From NCBI GenBank assembly GCA_002811675.1, contig PDIM01000011.1, positions 155,468 to 219,467 of the forward strand: 64,000 nucleotides of DNA, written 5' to 3'. This DNA comes from Ichthyosporea sp. XGB-2017a (Eukaryota; Opisthokonta; Ichthyosporea). The position numbers and the translations under genes were made by a program. Positions 52,350-60,897 of this stretch are shown piece after piece (position 1 is the stretch's first letter; each line of letters opens with the position of its first letter). The notes beneath the pieces are model-generated. The model made no database searches. It was not told where the DNA came from and saw only the letters and a list, made by a program, of their open reading frames with translations.

Positions 52350-55300
52350 ATGAGCCGTGTTAATCCCCGATCGCTATCGTTATCAACTCTACTCTTTGTG
52401 GCTGTTCTTATCACCCCCACAGCATACACACCCTTTATAAAGGCATCAACTCTACCTTTGCGCATAATCTTTACTGGAGGTATCTCAGGATACTACTGGG
52501 GATACAGGGATAGTGTTTCCTCCAGGGTGCATGGGGGTCTCCCCGAATATGCGGCTGTGATTGAGAAGTATAAGAAGGAAACATCCTCGCCGACGCTGGT
52601 TCTGGATCTTGGAAATATCGCTGGTTGGGGCCTTCTTGACTCAATTGATCATGGCCAGGTCCACGTGGACTACTATAGTCAGATTGGGGTGGATGCAATT
52701 GCGTTGGGTACACGGGATCTTCTTTATGGTTTGGACTCTTTTACAGGCAGTCGTAACAGAAGCATTGATAAAACACGCAGGACTTACAAAACAATTGCAT
52801 CAACTTTGGAATTTATCGGGAATGATGCAACCTTGCTTGCCGATGGAGTCATAGTGAAGAACGTTGTGGTGGAAGTGTCTCCTGGGGTCGAAGTGGGGAT
52901 TGTTTCCATCCAGGATCCTCAATTGTGCCAATTCTCATCTTGTCGATTGAATGGGAAGGAGGCAGTCCGGGCTAGGGAGGATATAGTGAGTGCAGTGAAT
53001 GAAGAGATCCATCGTCTTCGAGCCAACCATCCCGGGGTAGTGATGGTAGTGACACTAGAAACCGCATCCGAGGCGGACGAAACGTTTGGGAATTCGAATC
53101 TTAATGAGGAGCGTGTGGTGGTGATTGGCTCTGATGTGCATTTGTTCATGTATTGGGTAAAAGACGGAGTGGATATACAGACTAAATCCCACCCTACTAT
53201 GTATACACGAACCCCATTTGTAAACAGTACGGTGGTAGACAGGAACAAACAAGTGATTGTGGGGTCTGTTCCAAGAAGCACAAGTGTAGGCCTAATTGAC
53301 TTACAAATAGATACGGTAAAGAAATCCATTCAGATGAATACAAACGGGCGAAATCAAATTATACCAGTGTTGAAATGTGAGGACTCATTAGTGCTGGAGA
53401 ATGGGGAGGAGTGCTTTGTAGGAAATGCCGCTGTTAAGAGTGCACTTGACACACACTGGTCGTCTGTGCAGTCCTCGACCTCCCAAATAATCGGATACAA
53501 CCCCGGTCCTGTAATTGATGGAAGCGCCGTTGAGTGTCGCTATCAACAGTGCAGTTTAGGCTCCTTTTTCACACAGGCACTTATGTACACGGCCCGGGTA
53601 GTCAATCAGCCGTGCGAATTTGCTGTAGTGAATGCAGGCGCATTCAGAGGCAATATTTCGATTGGAAATATTACCATCTCAGATGTGCTAAACTCCTTTC
53701 CTTTTAATGGGGCAATTAAAGTACTAAATCTCACTGGGCAGGCTATTCTCGAAATGTTCGAAAATTCTGTAAGGCTAGTTCCACCCAACCCAACCCCCTC
53801 TATCATGGCCGACGTTGTTTTGTATGGAGGAACGGCACGATTCCTTCATCTGGGGGGTGCACATATGTATTATGACTCTGAACAGGCTGTATGGGGGCGT
53901 GTGCATACCGTGTATCTAGAGAATCCCAACATTGAAGGACCTACTGGTTACCGGAAGCTACAGCGAAACAGTACATACACCATGTGTGCCTCAGACTACC
54001 TCTCCAATGGCGGGGACAGCTATTCATTTGGTAGCAGTGCTGAAGGGATTGTACACATCGAGCGGACTGTACATGAAGCTTTATTGCTATTTCTGAACAT
54101 TTCAACCAGCTCACGGAGTGCACAAAGTGCACAATGGAACACCGCCCCCCCACGAATCGCACTCATTCCTATCGAAGAATTGTGCCCTGGGGGTTGTGAT
54201 CGGGGGATATGTCTTTCTAACAATTCGTGCATCTGCACTTCTGTTTCATACGGGGGTGATGCATGTTCCACCTTTCTTCTAAACGCCTTCCCCACTTGTA
54301 GCGATCATAAGCGTAGTGCTCAAGGATACTTGGATAGATTTCAAGATGCAGTTGATATCGATAAAGCCGGGACGTATCTGATGCTTGTGATGCACCTTGT
54401 AACCCTTACAGTAACTTTATTCGTGTGTCGTCTCGTATGGAAAAAATCATTGTCAATATGGAGCATTAAGAGTCGCTTCCCCATGGTTGGGAAACAGTCG
54501 CCAGAGTTTTGGGATTCATTTACGTTTTATCGGCTTAAACGCACTCCAGAAAACTACCTCCGCTTCGTGACGTTGGGTCTTGAGATCGTGCAGCTGACTT
54601 CATTTCCCTTTTGGGCCCATGTAGATTGGGTGTGGTTACCGGAGTTTCGGGAGTTCGTATCCATCGCATCTGGGGTTATCGAAGAAATTTGGTTTTTTTG
54701 GGTTATTGTGGTGTTGGTGCTTCTATGGCTACTGTACGGATTGATTCTTTACTTTGAAATAGACACCCTACTCGAGCGAACAAAGGCCGGTCGTGCTTTT
54801 ATTGCCCCATGCAGTCTCTACTTGCTCCTGTTCAGCTCAGCAGGATACATCCCTTCCTGTACTCAATTTTTCATTGCCATGAACTGTCAGGTAGTATCAA
54901 GCAACTACTACAACCGAACATTTATCCAATTAGCCGAGCAGAGTCTCTCCGAAGAGGGCACCCAACTTGGAGGGAACAGTCATCTCCAGTACGAGCTCAC
55001 GCATATGTTTATTGTTCCATACGATTGTGTAGAATGTTTCACTAGCGATCACTGGCCAATGATGGCATTTACGTTTGTACTTGTGGTGCTGTACATTCCT
55101 CTATCCATCTACACTTGCTACATGTGGCAGGAGTTTTACACCTGCGAGGAACTTCAAATCCGATTTAATCCAAAGTACTTGGTTATCCTCACTGTGGTGA
55201 AAACAGCAATGGTTGGCATACGAGTCTTTTTTAGTCCGTATCCACGTATCTATCTCACCTTTCTTGTTACCGTTTTCTCTGCTGTGGCTTATATATCCCT

Positions 55301-56834
55301 CAAGTATCAGCCGTGTAGTTTTATTCCGATGAATTATTGGGGAACTATTGGGTTTGTAACGGGGGCTATGGGAAGCATTGTGACTTTGTTGCTGGTAGGA
55401 GCAGAATATGCGGATGGGAATGAGAACGGGGACAAGGCTACGTTCATAGTGATGGGAGTTTGTGGGTGTGTCTTATTGTTAATGTTTGTGATTTTTCATA
55501 TCTACACCCCCGTAGAATTGGAAAGTAACGTGGGAAGTAGAGATGGTAAAGATATTCTTAAAAGCATGATCACTGCCGCAAAAGACTCAACCGCCACCAG
55601 AGCACCAAAAGCACCCAAAACTTCCGATGATATAGGCGTGATGGTAGGAGCAAGTGCTGCTGGGGATGTGTCAGAAGTGATAGAGCAGTCGCATTGGTTT
55701 CAAAACCTCTTTACTACCCCCACGGGGACAGGGCCTAACAATGAACCCGTAAATATACCAAACAGTTCCCCAGGCAGTCCTCATAGTGCTCGGGGATATG
55801 TACGGAAAGATCTCTCTAGCTTACATAACATAGATATCAGGGCAGACACTCACCACCACCATCATACATTTGCCAGACACCGGCAGAAAACCAGGAGAAA
55901 TATTTTTCAAGAACAGCATCTGGAAGGACGTGCATCACTCTCACAGATTCATCCATACACGGATAACAGTAATGGAACTACCCCCGCAATAACTACTACT
56001 ACTGCTAGTACTACTACTACAACTACTACAACCACACTCGATGGGGTCAGCCTCTCAGCAAAGATGGATGACTCGAGCGGTACTGATGAACATCGAGTTG
56101 GAGAAATTATCCGAGGCGTATCTGTCAGTCGTGACGGAGCTATTGTGGCAGACGTTTTATCCCAAGCCTCTGTGGAGGATAATTTGAACAATCGACAGAT
56201 GCAAATTGCGTGGGAGCAAATCGCTATGGCGATGGACGAATTGGTGGTTGTAATTCGCGTAAAAATCCGCGAGTTATCCCCTTCCTACGATCGAAAATGG
56301 GAGGGTAAAGCGGAAAGCACTGAAGTGAAGACCCTTTTGGAATTTTATGAACGACTTGATGTATTTATCACATCTTTGATTAAGTCCAAATCATCCCTGC
56401 TTTTGTCACATTTCTATGCAATTGAACTTAAGATCAGGGAGGAAATGCATTCTACCATGGGGTACTTGTTCTCCCACAGCAATACAGATGTAACGGAGAC
56501 CTCCTCTAGACTCACTTTTCAAGAACAGTTAAATGAATCAGAAGGCACATCGGAAAGAGAAGGAGCTTTGTGCACGATACGACATCAATTTAAGGCGGCC
56601 GTGCTATCTCTCTGTGCCCATTGCGTAGCGCCTCAGATGACAGTGGGGCAATACGAGGGAAAGAATGAGAGGCGTTCGCTACTGATCGCGGAAGAGGATG
56701 AAGCAGCGAAAGGAAAAGGAGAACTGGAAAAACTGGTAATGATGAAAGGCTGTGAAGGCTACGAAAAGGGTGCCGAGATATTTGCCAGTCTTGCTTCTAT
56801 TTCAACCAAGCAAGTGAGGAGCGAGGGAAGCTAA
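52350..56834 (+). CDS. Receptor-like polytopic protein with a 5'-nucleotidase-like ectodomain, probably non-catalytic
   Basis: A single exon of 1494 residues. A signal sequence (about 8-30) leads into a metallophosphatase-like domain (35-335) and a 5'-nucleotidase C-terminal domain (375-600), then an EGF-like knot (CPGGCDRGIC...CIC, about 612-640). The metal ligands of the first domain look lost: TGGISG replaces the DxH motif, DLGNIA the GD, ALGTRD the GNH, and GSDVH the GHxH. The C-terminal domain keeps substrate-side motifs: CRYQQCSLG, NAGAFRGNI, LGGAHMYYD and SNGGDSYSFG. About 8 transmembrane helices (670-1052) are similar in layout and short motifs to the OpuAC receptor-like protein. The 440-residue cytosolic tail is His- and Thr-rich, then helical. 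I infer a nucleotide-sensing receptor; no experiment supports this. Confidence 0.8.
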   Translation: MSRVNPRSLSLSTLLFVAVLITPTAYTPFIKASTLPLRIIFTGGISGYYWGYRDSVSSRVHGGLPEYAAVIEKYKKETSSPTLVLDLGNIAGWGLLDSIDHGQVHVDYYSQIGVDAIALGTRDLLYGLDSFTGSRNRSIDKTRRTYKTIASTLEFIGNDATLLADGVIVKNVVVEVSPGVEVGIVSIQDPQLCQFSSCRLNGKEAVRAREDIVSAVNEEIHRLRANHPGVVMVVTLETASEADETFGNSNLNEERVVVIGSDVHLFMYWVKDGVDIQTKSHPTMYTRTPFVNSTVVDRNKQVIVGSVPRSTSVGLIDLQIDTVKKSIQMNTNGRNQIIPVLKCEDSLVLENGEECFVGNAAVKSALDTHWSSVQSSTSQIIGYNPGPVIDGSAVECRYQQCSLGSFFTQALMYTARVVNQPCEFAVVNAGAFRGNISIGNITISDVLNSFPFNGAIKVLNLTGQAILEMFENSVRLVPPNPTPSIMADVVLYGGTARFLHLGGAHMYYDSEQAVWGRVHTVYLENPNIEGPTGYRKLQRNSTYTMCASDYLSNGGDSYSFGSSAEGIVHIERTVHEALLLFLNISTSSRSAQSAQWNTAPPRIALIPIEELCPGGCDRGICLSNNSCICTSVSYGGDACSTFLLNAFPTCSDHKRSAQGYLDRFQDAVDIDKAGTYLMLVMHLVTLTVTLFVCRLVWKKSLSIWSIKSRFPMVGKQSPEFWDSFTFYRLKRTPENYLRFVTLGLEIVQLTSFPFWAHVDWVWLPEFREFVSIASGVIEEIWFFWVIVVLVLLWLLYGLILYFEIDTLLERTKAGRAFIAPCSLYLLLFSSAGYIPSCTQFFIAMNCQVVSSNYYNRTFIQLAEQSLSEEGTQLGGNSHLQYELTHMFIVPYDCVECFTSDHWPMMAFTFVLVVLYIPLSIYTCYMWQEFYTCEELQIRFNPKYLVILTVVKTAMVGIRVFFSPYPRIYLTFLVTVFSAVAYISLKYQPCSFIPMNYWGTIGFVTGAMGSIVTLLLVGAEYADGNENGDKATFIVMGVCGCVLLLMFVIFHIYTPVELESNVGSRDGKDILKSMITAAKDSTATRAPKAPKTSDDIGVMVGASAAGDVSEVIEQSHWFQNLFTTPTGTGPNNEPVNIPNSSPGSPHSARGYVRKDLSSLHNIDIRADTHHHHHTFARHRQKTRRNIFQEQHLEGRASLSQIHPYTDNSNGTTPAITTTTASTTTTTTTTTLDGVSLSAKMDDSSGTDEHRVGEIIRGVSVSRDGAIVADVLSQASVEDNLNNRQMQIAWEQIAMAMDELVVVIRVKIRELSPSYDRKWEGKAESTEVKTLLEFYERLDVFITSLIKSKSSLLLSHFYAIELKIREEMHSTMGYLFSHSNTDVTETSSRLTFQEQLNESEGTSEREGALCTIRHQFKAAVLSLCAHCVAPQMTVGQYEGKNERRSLLIAEEDEAAKGKGELEKLVMMKGCEGYEKGAEIFASLASISTKQVRSEGS
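55992..56035 (+). repeat. ACT trinucleotide-rich tract coding poly-threonine
   Basis: An imperfect ACT/ACA repeat inside the cytosolic tail of the 5'-nucleotidase-like gene encodes a run of threonines broken by Ala-Ser. It lies shortly after a His-rich stretch encoded near 55850. Confidence 0.85.
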
Positions 56835-56893
56835 TGATCCATTGGTGATCGGATCTTGTGATTTATGAGTTATAACCATCGACCACAAACAAA

Positions 56894-56899
56894 AATAAA
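56894..56899 (+). terminator. AATAAA signal of the 5'-nucleotidase-like gene
   Basis: A perfect hexamer 60 nt after the stop codon. Confidence 0.6.
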
Positions 56900-57046
56900 T
56901 TTTGTAGAAAAAGGAACCCTAACTAATACGTCCCCGGTAACGACAAGTCATTGACTCCCAAAAAAGAAATTCACGAAATGGAGGAAGAGAAAACTAGCTT
57001 CCAGCGCCAAAACGAGGGTGAGTAGACGAAAAAAGACGTTTTCCTA

Positions 57047-57281
57047 ACGAGAGAGAAGAGGAAGACCAAAGCCAAGACAGTGTCAGAAAAGAGGTAGAAG
57101 ACAGACAAGAAAGCGACAGAGAAGCGAAAGAAGAAAGGCACGAGAGAGAAAGAGAAGAGGAAGAAGAGAGACAAGAGAGAGAGAAAGAGAAGAGAAAGAA
57201 TAGAGACAAGAGAGAGAGACAGAGAAGATAGAGAAGAGAGAGAAGAGAAGAGAGAGACGAGAAGAGAAAGAAGAGAGACAA
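57047..57281. repeat. Polypurine (GA-rich) tract
   Basis: About 235 bp of plus-strand sequence is made almost entirely of G and A, with only scattered C and T (GAGAGAAGAGGAAG-type). It ends exactly where the 57-bp inverted repeat begins. The long minus-strand frames here (Ser/Leu/Phe repeats) are a composition artefact. Confidence 0.85.
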
Positions 57282-57619
57282 GGATATTCACTTTTTAGTC
57301 TACGACAAAAGTGTATACAAATACGAGCCAGTAGTATTTGAATATAAGCTTTTATTCATAATCCTAGCTGAAACCCTACAACACAAACAACCCAGCTCAA
57401 AAATTTATATTCGCAGCTGGCCACAGGAACACCTGTTGTTCCTCATGCTAAAAAATTTTAATCCTTTGTTAAAATTCTTGAAACGTGTATGGGAGGGTAA
57501 AAAATATGGAATTAATCATGGAAAACATATAAACGAACATATTTTGAACACAGGGAGGGAGTAATACTACTGGCTCGTATTTGTATACACTTTTGTCGTA
57601 GACTAAAAAGTGAATATCC
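57282..57619. repeat. 57-bp perfect inverted repeat at one end of the DIRS-like element
   Basis: The arm at 57282-57338 is the exact reverse complement of 57563-57619. The spacer is 224 bp and contains GGAACACCTGTTGTTCC, a short palindrome near 57427. The 17-mer GCCAGTAGTATTTGAAT also occurs as a direct repeat at 57327-57343 and 57629-57645. Nested inverted and direct repeats just beyond the recombinase stop are what DIRS-type elements have at the terminal repeat and internal complementary region. Confidence 0.75.
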
Positions 57620-57675
57620 AAATACTTCGCCAGTAGTATTTGAATGCTGTAGCACAAACCACAGCGACTAAATGC

Positions 57676-60567
57676 CTAGCCATCGAAGCCTGAAAGCACA
57701 ACTTCTGAAGGATTGGATGCTTGTAACTCATGCAAACGAAGTTGCGCATAAACTTGAACTACCAGCTCCGAGGACGAGAGTTGTAAAAACTCTTTAACCT
57801 GTTCAGGTGAATACCCCGCACGGAGAAACAAACTAATGGCGAGCCGGCGGAGATCATGGCCTTTGCACTGAGAACCATCGACGCGTTTCACGCCAAGAGT
57901 AGTAAGTGTCTGCGTAATCCAACCACTGATAGTGGGGCTACTCACTGCGCGATGGTGTGATGTCCGGTCACCTTTTGGTCCTTTGGTAGGGCGAAGTGTC
58001 CAAAAGAGAATGTCATTACCATATAATTGCCTCCATTGGCTGGTGGATGCAAGGTATTGTTCCAATAACTTGTATGGATTGAGGTGCATCGGCAAATGCG
58101 GACAATCATATACCTCTAATTGTCGAGGCGGTTTGGTAGCCTTACTGGCCAAGGACTTCTGCTTACCAAACTTAGATGCTGCACACCCCTTTTGAGGTAC
58201 ATTACCGACAGGCAGGACATAGCGATTATCGTGTTTGACAATCAAACTCGCATCCACTTGAGACAGACAATTGGCTCGGGCAGCATTACAGAGGCCAACC
58301 ATAAAGACGGTGTGTAAGGCAAAAGATTTCCATGTAGCATTTGGGCCTGGAACAGAATGAAAATCAATAGAGGTGTCAACCAGTTTTTGCCAAACAGAAC
58401 TCACATCCATATTCACTGAAGAAGTGGACGGAGGTTTGCCGAACTTTTCAATGCATTTCAGCATCATAGTTAAGGTCTCCGACCCGCGAACCGATTTAGG
58501 TAGGCCTCGCTTAAGTTCGATAAACTTGTTCTTTAAAGTAGATGCCGAATATTTGCCCGTAAGAAGTAACTGATATAGGTAAAACGCCACTATCTCAGGA
58601 GAAGGTTTGGAAGAGAAGCCATTAGAGGCCAGCCACTGCTCGAAACGCAGCCATATACTCTGATATTGACGTTTTGTCGACGCTGCCAAACTAGAGTCGA
58701 AGAATTGTGCTAATTCTGCAACTGCCCGCCTCTCAATCGCACTATCCAAGTCCGCCAACGCGGGCAACCCACTCCTGTGGCGTGCGCAGTGGACACGGGG
58801 AGAAACAGATCCGGTACCTGGGGAAGCTCGATCTTCTCTAGTAGCAACTGCTGTACTATCGGCCACCATGCTTTGGTTTTCCATACGGGAAGAACTAAGG
58901 TCACCTGTTGTGTGCTCGGTAAGGCTTGGACTTTCCTCAAGATCTGAGGTATCAGGACCCAAGGGCCGTTTGCGTAGAAGTGGGGTTCTACCGACCAATC
59001 CTGCTCCAGAGCATTGGTTCCCGCTGACCCTGGTTCCGGGTGTCTCGAGTACCATTTTGGGACAAAGTGGTTGATCCGGGAGGCGAAAGCATCTACCGTT
59101 GGTGTCCCGTAGCGCTGAACGATCCACTGGAAGTAGCGAGGATTCAATTGCCAATCCTGGGAATTGAACCTGCGGCTCAGCTGGTCGGCCCATATGTTGT
59201 CCTTGGACCGAATGTAGGTGGGAATCAATCGGAGTTTTTTGACTTTCAAGAGGGATTGAATCGTCCCTACAATCCTGTTGAGAACCGGACTGCGGGTTGA
59301 GTAACCCTTGCGGAGAACTGCAATCAAGACCTGATTGTCGATGTGAGCATGAATCTGACAATCGGTTGTGGACAGGTTCTGTAGTGCAAATTGCAGAGCG
59401 AGAGCTTCCTTTACATTGATGTGAAAAGCCTGCTCTGTTGCACTGAAGCGACCGTGACTCTGAATGCCTTCCGACGTTACCCAACCCCAACCGTAGGAGC
59501 TGCTGTCCGTCCAAATGTGAAGTCGCCTGCGCGAATCCTCTTGCTGAATCTTGAGAGAGGTCGCGGTAGGCATCCATTCGTTCCACTTCAGAAGTTCTCC
59601 CGCTAGGACCTGTGTCATGGGGATTACTTCGTCCCATTGATTTGGGCGTGCTAAAGCTTTGCCCATGAACCTGTGTAGAGGTACTAACCTCCGTTTGACG
59701 CCCTCCATTCCTCCACTGAAACTTTGAAGTTTGCCGACCACCTTCGCTAGATCGCGAACACGAAGAGAGGGGCGCTGGGCCATTAACTGCAATTCCCGGC
59801 GAAGACTGCGCACCTTCTGGCGGGGTACTGAGATGGACATTTCTTTGCTGTCGATGATCATACCCAGAAATTCCTTCCGACTGGACGGTTGAAGACTGCT
59901 CTTGGGAGAGATAATGAGCCCAAGTGACTGCAGTCGGTCGATCACCATGTCCCTGTGTTTGCGGATCAGATGAGGGGGGGCGAAGACGCCAAAGTCGTCG
60001 AGTAGAAAGACGATGCGAATGCCTTGCTCCCGTAAGCCACTGATGGCCGCTTTCATTAGTTGTGTCCATTGGTATGGAACGGGACTCAACCCCATGACGG
60101 CCACTCGATAACGGTAGGTCCGGTTGCCTATTTGGAACCCCAGATACTGGCGTAGGTCCTCGTCGATCAGCAGATGATTGTAGGCTTTGGAGACATCCAC
60201 TGTGATGATCTCGTCCCCCGGGCGCAGTAATTGTCTCACTTCCTTCAAGCCTTCCATGCGAAACTTTACTTTTTCGCACTGCTCGTTGACTCCGTGAGCC
60301 GCCAGTATTGGTCGCCACTTGGAAGGATCCTTCTTGGGGATATGAAAGAATTTGTGGAGAACTTTGACAGGGCCCTTTTCTATAACCCTCTCTTTCAATA
60401 ATTGCTTCACTACTTGATTGGTCATGGTATCGTTGCGGGTAAAGGGCTTCCTGCCACTCCTGCTGATACCTTGCTTTCGATCTTTGAATAACTTGTTTAA
60501 GTTTGGCCTTTGAAACCGCATGCCGCGGCGGGCCACCCGCCCCAGATAACCGTTTATCTTGGCCCAT
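57676..60567 (-). CDS. DIRS-like tyrosine recombinase ORF with long N-terminal overlap
   Basis: A 963-codon open frame. The C-terminal ~350 residues are a tyrosine recombinase: a core-binding-type helical region (SLAASTKRQYQSIWLRFEQWL), then the catalytic domain with AARANCLSQV (first Arg), KGHDLRRLAI (H-x-x-R) and VQVYAQL (Tyr nucleophile). It would insert circular element DNA by strand exchange. The upstream ~600 codons overlap the reverse transcriptase gene in another frame and contain no stop, with Ser/Gln/Arg-rich sequence of unknown function. Overlap of the recombinase and RT frames is known from DIRS-1. Translation may begin internally or by frameshift; the ATG at 60567 is simply the first. 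Confidence 0.75.
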   Translation of the reverse strand: MGQDKRLSGAGGPPRHAVSKAKLKQVIQRSKARYQQEWQEALYPQRYHDQSSSEAIIEREGYRKGPCQSSPQILSYPQEGSFQVATNTGGSRSQRAVRKSKVSHGRLEGSETITAPGGRDHHSGCLQSLQSSADRRGPTPVSGVPNRQPDLPLSSGRHGVESRSIPMDTTNESGHQWLTGARHSHRLSTRRLWRLRPPSSDPQTQGHGDRPTAVTWAHYLSQEQSSTVQSEGISGYDHRQQRNVHLSTPPEGAQSSPGIAVNGPAPLSSCSRSSEGGRQTSKFQWRNGGRQTEVSTSTQVHGQSFSTPKSMGRSNPHDTGPSGRTSEVERMDAYRDLSQDSARGFAQATSHLDGQQLLRLGLGNVGRHSESRSLQCNRAGFSHQCKGSSRSAICTTEPVHNRLSDSCSHRQSGLDCSSPQGLLNPQSGSQQDCRDDSIPLESQKTPIDSHLHSVQGQHMGRPAEPQVQFPGLAIESSLLPVDRSALRDTNGRCFRLPDQPLCPKMVLETPGTRVSGNQCSGAGLVGRTPLLRKRPLGPDTSDLEESPSLTEHTTGDLSSSRMENQSMVADSTAVATREDRASPGTGSVSPRVHCARHRSGLPALADLDSAIERRAVAELAQFFDSSLAASTKRQYQSIWLRFEQWLASNGFSSKPSPEIVAFYLYQLLLTGKYSASTLKNKFIELKRGLPKSVRGSETLTMMLKCIEKFGKPPSTSSVNMDVSSVWQKLVDTSIDFHSVPGPNATWKSFALHTVFMVGLCNAARANCLSQVDASLIVKHDNRYVLPVGNVPQKGCAASKFGKQKSLASKATKPPRQLEVYDCPHLPMHLNPYKLLEQYLASTSQWRQLYGNDILFWTLRPTKGPKGDRTSHHRAVSSPTISGWITQTLTTLGVKRVDGSQCKGHDLRRLAISLFLRAGYSPEQVKEFLQLSSSELVVQVYAQLRLHELQASNPSEVVLSGFDG

Positions 60568-60635
60568 TGTCTCCAAAATAAACGTAAACGCCCCGCTATT
60601 GCAGCCTCAGATTCGGGTTCTAGCAGGTGCTGCAT
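58710..60635 (-). CDS. DIRS-like reverse transcriptase / RNase H
   Basis: 641 codons from the ATG at 60635. The RT palm motifs are present: IPKKDPSKWRPILAAHGVN, DVSKAYNHLLID, VMGLSPVPYQWTQLM and the catalytic FLLDDFGVFAPP. FLGMIID and a thumb region follow. RNase H motifs come next: HIWTDSSSYGWGW, a Glu in INVKEALAL, HIDNQVL and DNIWADQLSR. It copies element RNA into DNA. The frame is intact, with no stop or visible frameshift, so the copy may be young. The start lies 26 bp after the gag-like stop. Confidence 0.88.
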   Translation of the reverse strand: MQHLLEPESEAAIAGRLRLFWRQWAKINGYLGRVARRGMRFQRPNLNKLFKDRKQGISRSGRKPFTRNDTMTNQVVKQLLKERVIEKGPVKVLHKFFHIPKKDPSKWRPILAAHGVNEQCEKVKFRMEGLKEVRQLLRPGDEIITVDVSKAYNHLLIDEDLRQYLGFQIGNRTYRYRVAVMGLSPVPYQWTQLMKAAISGLREQGIRIVFLLDDFGVFAPPHLIRKHRDMVIDRLQSLGLIISPKSSLQPSSRKEFLGMIIDSKEMSISVPRQKVRSLRRELQLMAQRPSLRVRDLAKVVGKLQSFSGGMEGVKRRLVPLHRFMGKALARPNQWDEVIPMTQVLAGELLKWNEWMPTATSLKIQQEDSRRRLHIWTDSSSYGWGWVTSEGIQSHGRFSATEQAFHINVKEALALQFALQNLSTTDCQIHAHIDNQVLIAVLRKGYSTRSPVLNRIVGTIQSLLKVKKLRLIPTYIRSKDNIWADQLSRRFNSQDWQLNPRYFQWIVQRYGTPTVDAFASRINHFVPKWYSRHPEPGSAGTNALEQDWSVEPHFYANGPWVLIPQILRKVQALPSTQQVTLVLPVWKTKAWWPIVQQLLLEKIELPQVPDLFLPVSTAHATGVGCPRWRTWIVRLRGGQLQN

Positions 60636-60660
60636 CTACCTTGCTAAAACCTGTGGGAGC

Positions 60661-60897
60661 TTACTCTGTCTCCTCTTCCGCAGAAGTGCTCCCTTTAGCA
60701 CCCTTTTTGGAAGAGGACTTTTTAGAATCAGTAGATTTTTTGCCAGTTTTTCGATCACCTTTGCGATCTTTGGACTTGGACCGGTCCCTATTGGAGGTTT
60801 TCTTACTGGCTTTAGAAGACTGACGAGAACTATTATTGTTCTGGCCAGACGCGGAACTCCTGTGCTTTTTGACAACCGCGGAAACCATGTTGACCAT
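60661..60897 (-). CDS. Short basic gag-like frame at the 5' side of the element
   Basis: 78 codons (first ATG 60897, a second at 60888). It is Lys/Ser/Arg/Gly-rich, with repeats of the type KDRKGDRKTGKK and an acidic end (AEEETE). It precedes the RT in the place of gag but is far shorter than usual gag proteins, so it may be only the gag C-terminus or an artefact. It overlaps the run-through end of the transporter in another frame. Confidence 0.4.
   Translation of the reverse strand: MVNMVSAVVKKHRSSASGQNNNSSRQSSKASKKTSNRDRSKSKDRKGDRKTGKKSTDSKKSSSKKGAKGSTSAEEETE

Noticed and set aside
56971-57291. Minus-strand frames rich in Ser, Leu and Phe
   Set aside because: They are translation of the polypurine tract's complementary strand and reflect composition, not a gene.
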